From contig CM031870.1 in the NCBI GenBank assembly GCA_018697195.1, positions 12,998,050-13,062,049 of the forward strand: 64,000 nucleotides of DNA. The letters run 5' to 3'. Each line of letters opens with the position of its first letter. Positions within the stretch are counted from its first letter, which is position 1. Both the position numbers and the translations under genes were made by a program. The notes under the pieces are model-generated. The model was not told the DNA's origin, ran no database searches, and saw nothing but the letters and a program-made list of their open reading frames with translations. Shown here one piece after another: positions 62,701 to 64,000 of the stretch. The stretch is from Certhia americana (Eukaryota > Chordata > Aves > Passeriformes > Certhiidae).

Positions 62701-64000
62701 GGGTGATAGGAAGGACCCATGTTTTAAGCAGTGTGTCAAGCATGGAGAGACAGACAATGGATAACTCCTGCTCTGAGCAAAGAGCTGAGGATTTAACACA
62801 ACCCTTCTCAAGGCAGGAGATCTAGCCATGGCTCATTTAGCCAGAGGAGATCCTCCCTCTTCCCACAGGTTGTTGGGCAGAGAAGCTGCTGTGCCCAGGT
62901 CTCAGTAGTCTTATTCTTAGCCTGAACTGTGGCACAGGTGGTTTGAGCTTTGGTAGAGCAGGGAGCTGTGGAAAATGTCTGGACATAGATGTGTCCATGC
63001 CTGGAGATAGATGTATCCATCTTCTGCCCCTCTGGAGGTTGGCATAAGCAAAGCACTAATGTCCCAAGCTTTGTTCTTGCAGTGGGAAAGCAAGTCTGCT
63101 CTCAAAAAGGAATGTTAAGAAGACCGATTCAGGGAAAAGTGATGGTGCCAACTATGAGATGCCTGGATCTCCTGAAGACGTGGAGAAAAACCAGAAGATC
63201 CTTCAGTGGATCATAGAAGGAGAGAAGGAGATCAGCAGGCATAAGAAAACAAACCATGGGTAAGGGCTGGCAGAGCAAGGGATAACCACACTCTTGTATT
63301 GCATCCTCAGCACAGGGGAGCTGTGTCAGCATGCTGCCTTCCTCCCAGACATCTTGGGAAAACAAGAATCCACCACACAAGGGTTTAGACCCTTACTCAG
63401 GGGCTATGAGGACTGTTGTTTCTGAAGGATAACTCATGGCCATGGCAGGAGGTTGCAGCCCCAGGGGAAGCTTAGAAGTTGCTGCTGTGGTTCCAGGCTG
63501 GATAACGTGGCACGTGGTAGGCATGGGAGGGCACCCTGTGGAAGAATGCCACGAAAAATCTAGCTGCCTTACGTATGGGATTGATGGGAACCCTCACACT
63601 TACCTGTGGGGTTTGGTTCAGGGTTGGGCTGCTCACCCTGATGCCTCAGATTTTTGCTCAAAAGATTTTTGCTCAAAATCTTCTTTAGATTTTGATGTTG
63701 CACCCCTCTCCCTTGAAAGGCATGCTGTGAGGAGCTTCCCAATGGTGCCCGTATCTAGCAGCAGGTCCACCTGGGAATAACTGTGTGCCTGTGCAGAACA
63801 TCTCAGTGGGCTGTGTAAAACCTTTGTGTTTGTGTGTAGCTCTTCAGGTGCTAAGAAGCAGCTGTCCCACGACGTGGTCCGGCCCCTCTCCGTCGAGCGA
63901 CCTGTGACCGTGCACCCGTGGGTCAGCGCCCAGCTCCGAAACGTTGTCCAGCCTTCTCACCCCTTCATTCAAGATCCCACCATGCCACCCAACCCAGCCC
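1846..64000 (+). CDS. AXIN1: AXIN1 gene, spliced partial coding sequence (overall span)
   Basis: The coding sequence is the join 1846-2723, 40255-40395, 47432-47528, 54970-55107, 60204-60757, 63083-63259, 63840-64000. Cumulative lengths (878, 1019, 1116, 1254, 1808, 1985, 2146+) keep one open frame through every junction and give 715 complete residues before the window edge. Axin-1 is a cytoplasmic scaffold that assembles APC, GSK3-beta, CK1 and beta-catenin so that beta-catenin is phosphorylated and degraded. Domain order seen: tankyrase-binding segments (about 22-30 and 62-74), RGS domain (about 88-211), GSK3-binding helix (383-401), beta-catenin-binding helix (about 463-482), His-rich stretch (537-549), then the region linked to PP2A. 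The C-terminal DIX polymerisation domain is expected beyond the window. AXIN2 is the alternative, but the N-terminus, the [12 protein letters not shown] segment and the His-rich stretch fit AXIN1. Confidence 0.97.
4891..4937. repeat. Poly-T / T-rich tract
   Basis: Forty-seven bases of nearly pure T are broken only by single C residues. On the minus strand this makes lysine-rich spurious reading frames. It could be the A-rich tail of a minus-strand retroposon, but the sequence to its right shows no recognisable element. Confidence 0.9.
5229..5600. promoter_or_regulatory. Candidate conserved intronic element
   Basis: This interval keeps roughly twenty CpG dinucleotides at only moderate GC content, has no repeat character, and contains an AATTAATTGG homeodomain-like core (5392-5401) and a CCAAT box. 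CpG is normally lost from methylated intronic DNA, so the pattern suggests constraint or hypomethylation. Calling it an enhancer is inference; no conservation data are available here. Confidence 0.3.
7383..7396. repeat. Poly-C tract (C14)
   Basis: An uninterrupted run of fourteen C is followed by ACCCC. It is a simple repeat, probably length-variable. Confidence 0.9.
11003..11166 (+). mobile_element. CR1 LINE fragment (3' end), sense orientation
   Basis: The sequence matches the avian CR1 3' region: GCCCCATCCCTGGAAGTGTC, then the blocks AAGGCCAAGTTGGACAGGGC, GAGCAACCTGGGATAGTGGA and AGGTGTCCCTGCC, ending in CCAAACCATTCCATG in place of the usual ATTCTATG tail repeat. CR1 is a non-LTR retrotransposon typically found in birds as short 5'-truncated copies, as here. 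The left boundary is uncertain and may lie further upstream. The overlapping reading frames are not genes. Confidence 0.88.
13893..13907. repeat. (GTT)5 microsatellite
   Basis: Five perfect GTT units are followed by a short T run. This is a simple trinucleotide repeat. Confidence 0.85.
15840..15935 (+). mobile_element. Possible degraded CR1 3' end
   Basis: The block GGCTGGAGGTTGGACTACTC followed by CTCCTTTCCAATGAAT resembles the CR1 3' motif in which GGTTGGACTAGATGA precedes TCCCTTCCAA. The match is short and diverged, so a chance resemblance is possible. Confidence 0.4.
18585..18640. repeat. T/G-rich low-complexity tract
   Basis: Alternating T runs (8-10) and short G runs extend over about 56 bases. 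The reading frames across it, rich in Phe or Lys, are artefacts. Confidence 0.85.
18971..19037. repeat. T-rich low-complexity tract with TTTG/TTGG units
   Basis: T runs are spaced by G and by GTCG, with GGTTGGTTTGTTTTG-type units. It lies only 330 bases from the preceding T/G tract and is similar in composition. Confidence 0.85.
31971..32112. promoter_or_regulatory. Intragenic CpG cluster in intron 2
   Basis: About fifteen CpG dinucleotides lie within about 140 bases, including GCCGCCGTGCG and GGGCCGCGGC. The flanking DNA is CpG-poor. It may be a small intragenic CpG island acting as an alternative promoter or enhancer; neither use is shown by the sequence. Confidence 0.4.
32452..32470. repeat. 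(TA)n microsatellite
   Basis: Alternating AT is interrupted by one G. The length is about 19 bases. Confidence 0.85.
34190..34500. promoter_or_regulatory. Candidate intronic element with three TCF/LEF-like sites
   Basis: A CTTTGATC core lies at 34254-34261, an inverted CTCAAAG at 34358-34364, and CTTTGAA at 34396-34402. All three fall within about 150 bases of non-repetitive sequence. TCF/LEF proteins bind WWCAAAG-type sites to carry out the Wnt transcriptional response. Single sites are frequent by chance, so only the clustering and the setting in a Wnt pathway gene make this worth noting. Confidence 0.25.
40255..40395 (+). CDS. AXIN1: AXIN1 coding exon 3: Ser-rich linker
   Basis: The exon completes Arg293, encodes residues 294-339, and gives two bases of Val340. 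It begins [19 protein letters not shown] and ends in a Ser/Asp-rich block, [15 protein letters not shown], typical of axin and likely phosphorylated. The acceptor is a pyrimidine-rich tract with ACAG ending at 40254; the donor is GT|GTAAGT at 40396, an almost perfect consensus. At 141 bp with the same phase at both ends, it could be skipped without a frame change. It lies between the RGS domain and the GSK3-binding region, and no catalytic role is known for it. Confidence 0.97.
40795..41320 (-). mobile_element. CR1 LINE fragment (3' end), antisense to AXIN1
   Basis: It begins with CAGAATCACAGAATGGGACT, the inverted CR1 tail. Typical CR1 blocks follow in order: TCTGGTCCAACCTCCCCACT, TTCCAGTGCTTGGTCACTGC, AGGTGGAACTTCCTGGGCAT, CCATTGCCTCTTGTCCTGTT, AACAGGCCCAGTTCCCTCAG, GAGATGCTCCAGTCCCTTTG and GGACTGGACACAGCACAGCA. 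The element's 3' end is at the left, so it lies on the minus strand and is 5'-truncated near 41320. A short internal rearrangement is visible near 41105-41140, where ATGGCCAT-type words repeat. Frames inside it are decayed and not functional. Confidence 0.95.
44101..44132. repeat. 16-bp tandem duplication
   Basis: TATCTTGATTTCTGAC is followed directly by TATCTTGATTTCTTCA. The two copies differ only in the last few bases. Confidence 0.8.
44997..45012. repeat. (AT)8 microsatellite
   Basis: Eight perfect AT units lie between T-rich flanks. Confidence 0.88.
45371..45408. repeat. Purine microsatellite, (A)n(GA)n(GAAA)n
   Basis: Eight A are followed by about ten GA units and then GAAA units. The whole tract is purine on the + strand. 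It interrupts a stretch that otherwise looks conserved. Confidence 0.92.
47432..47528 (+). CDS. AXIN1: AXIN1 coding exon 4: basic linker
   Basis: The 97-bp exon completes Val340 and encodes residues 341-372, [20 protein letters not shown] followed by [12 protein letters not shown]. This is the conserved basic linker just before the GSK3-binding helix. The acceptor is CGGCAG ending at 47431; the donor is CCT|GTAAGT at 47529. The exon enters in phase 2 and leaves in phase 0, so skipping it would shift the frame. The cumulative coding length at its end is 1116, which I recall as the same boundary in the human gene. Confidence 0.97.
47529..54969 (+). other. AXIN1: Intron 4 (non-coding, 7,441 bp)
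   Basis: The intron contains a 23-bp tandem duplication (50011-50056), T12 at 53426-53437 and A12 at 54145-54156. No recognisable transposon or coding exon is seen. The acceptor is TTCTCCCTGCAG ending at 54969. Confidence 0.85.
50011..50056. repeat. 23-bp tandem duplication
   Basis: The unit CATCTTCCACACTTAGC plus six bases occurs twice head to tail (50011-50033 and 50034-50056), with differences only in the last six bases. It is a young-looking local duplication. Confidence 0.88.
54970..55107 (+). CDS. AXIN1: AXIN1 coding exon 5: GSK3-beta-binding helix
   Basis: The 138-bp exon encodes residues 373-418 in phase 0 at both ends. It starts [10 protein letters not shown]; residues 383-401 ([19 protein letters not shown]) match the amphipathic helix by which axin docks on GSK3-beta, and a charged helix [16 protein letters not shown] follows. 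The exon thus carries the core kinase-recruiting element of the destruction complex. The donor is GCG|GTCAGT at 55108, weaker than the other donors in the gene (C at +3, no AG before the junction). The frame stays open past it to a stop at 55420-55422, unlike most other junctions. The exon is symmetric, so skipping would remove the GSK3 site and keep the frame. Confidence 0.97.
56176..56242. repeat. 33-34 bp imperfect tandem duplication
   Basis: Two copies, each starting TTGGAGT and containing CTCATCTAGTA, lie head to tail (56176-56208 and 56209-56242). Confidence 0.8.
56522..56542. repeat. (TCC)7 microsatellite
   Basis: Seven perfect TCC units lie in a pyrimidine-rich context. Confidence 0.9.
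57795..58042. repeat. 22-bp minisatellite
   Basis: About ten imperfect units with a consensus close to CCAGGCTTTGCCCAGCTCAC plus two bases are arranged head to tail. The last six or so units keep a 22-bp period, with one extra 12-base partial unit near 57963; those at the left are more diverged and vary from 14 to 22 bases. Because 22 is not a multiple of three, the repeat reads through all three forward frames as Cys/Pro/Ser/Ala-rich spurious proteins. This is a VNTR-like array and probably varies between individuals. Confidence 0.85.
60025..60183 (+). mobile_element. CR1 LINE 3' end abutting the exon 6 acceptor
   Basis: The segment matches a CR1 3' region: TCTCCAGAGGGGTGGTGGAT, then CTCCATCATC, a TTTTCAAGATCTGACTGGAC block, CTTGCTGCAAGCAG, GTTGAGACTAGAGATTCCTT and a tail CATTCTCTGATT that corresponds to the ATTCTATGATT end repeat. 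It is older and more diverged than the CR1 in intron 3. Its apparent 3' end lies about 20 bases before exon 6, so it contributes to the splice acceptor region. Confidence 0.7.
60204..60757 (+). CDS. AXIN1: AXIN1 coding exon 6: beta-catenin-binding helix and His-rich region
   Basis: The 554-bp exon encodes residues 419-602 and two bases of Ser603. It begins with the acidic run EEEGEDAD that follows the GSK3-binding helix. Residues ~463-482 ([20 protein letters not shown]) are the helix that lies on the beta-catenin armadillo repeats. SP and TP sites follow (T483, S488, S495, S500), in the part of axin known to be phosphorylated by GSK3 and CK1. A His-rich stretch, [13 protein letters not shown], is at 537-549, followed by [20 protein letters not shown]. 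The acceptor is TTTCTTGCAG ending at 60203; the donor is CAG|GTGAGT at 60758. It enters in phase 0 and leaves in phase 2. Confidence 0.97.
60758..63082 (+). other. AXIN1: Intron 6 (non-coding, 2,325 bp)
   Basis: I see no transposon, RNA gene or extra exon. A short A run lies near 62249-62259. The acceptor is TTGTTCTTGCAG ending at 63082. Confidence 0.85.
63083..63259 (+). CDS. AXIN1: AXIN1 coding exon 7
   Basis: The 177-bp exon completes Ser603, encodes residues 604-661 and gives two bases of Gly662. It carries a basic block, SKRNVKK, then a Ser/Gly linker, then the strongly conserved helix [20 protein letters not shown] (636-655). In mammals this part of axin has been assigned to PP2A and other partners. 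The acceptor is TTCTTGCAG ending at 63082; the donor is GG|GTAAGG at 63260. The exon has phase 2 at both ends, so skipping would keep the frame. Confidence 0.96.
63260..63839 (+). other. AXIN1: Intron 7 (non-coding, 580 bp)
   Basis: This is the shortest intron in the window. It contains a near-tandem repeat around 63650-63690 (two copies of TTTTTGCTCAAAA with related flanks) and ends in a TG-rich tract with TAG, rather than CAG, at 63837-63839. No other feature is seen. Confidence 0.85.
63840..64000 (+). CDS. AXIN1: AXIN1 coding exon 8 (partial, cut by window edge)
   Basis: The visible 161 bases complete Gly662 and encode residues 663-715. They read [20 protein letters not shown], then a linker, then the conserved blocks [15 protein letters not shown] and [13 protein letters not shown]. 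The last matches the axin sequence just before the Glu/Arg-rich helix that precedes the DIX domain. The acceptor is TGTGTGTAG ending at 63839, with a weak GT-rich rather than pure pyrimidine tract. The frame is open at the window end; the exon 8 donor, any alternative exon and the DIX exons lie to the right. Confidence 0.95.

Noticed and set aside
1..64000. Search for tRNA, rRNA, CRISPR arrays, operons or a novel multi-gene system
   Set aside because: None was seen. The window is one vertebrate gene with long introns; nothing supports a second gene system.

Overview
The window holds the 5' two-thirds of one vertebrate gene, AXIN1, on the + strand. AXIN1 is the scaffold of the beta-catenin destruction complex in Wnt signalling. 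The organism is almost certainly a bird. The protein agrees closely with chicken AXIN1 as I remember it, the only mobile elements I can recognise are 5'-truncated CR1 LINE fragments, and interspersed repeat content is low. The species cannot be fixed from the sequence alone.

Layout: a CpG-rich promoter/5' region (about 1-560) is followed by intron 1. Exon 2 begins at 1752 and carries the start codon at 1846. Seven coding exons can be joined with correct phase: 1846-2723, 40255-40395, 47432-47528, 54970-55107, 60204-60757, 63083-63259 and 63840-64000 (cut by the window edge). The joined frame encodes 715 complete residues. All introns are GT-AG. Intron 2 is very long (37,531 bp); the others run from 580 to 7,441 bp. 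The last part of exon 8, the alternative exon and the C-terminal DIX-domain exons lie beyond the window.

How the exons divide the work: exon 2 carries two tankyrase-binding segments and the whole RGS domain, which binds the SAMP motifs of APC. Exons 3 and 4 encode a Ser-rich and basic linker. Exon 5 encodes the GSK3-beta-binding helix. Exon 6 encodes the beta-catenin-binding helix, SP phosphorylation sites and a His-rich stretch. Exons 7 and 8 encode the region assigned in mammals to PP2A and other partners.

The non-coding DNA holds CR1 fragments in introns 2, 3 and 5, a 22-bp minisatellite in intron 5, several simple repeats and short duplications, an internal CpG cluster, and several stretches that look like conserved non-coding elements. 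No second protein gene, RNA gene, CRISPR array or novel gene system is supported. The most interesting observation is that the branch point and pyrimidine tract of the exon 6 acceptor appear to lie in or against a CR1 tail.
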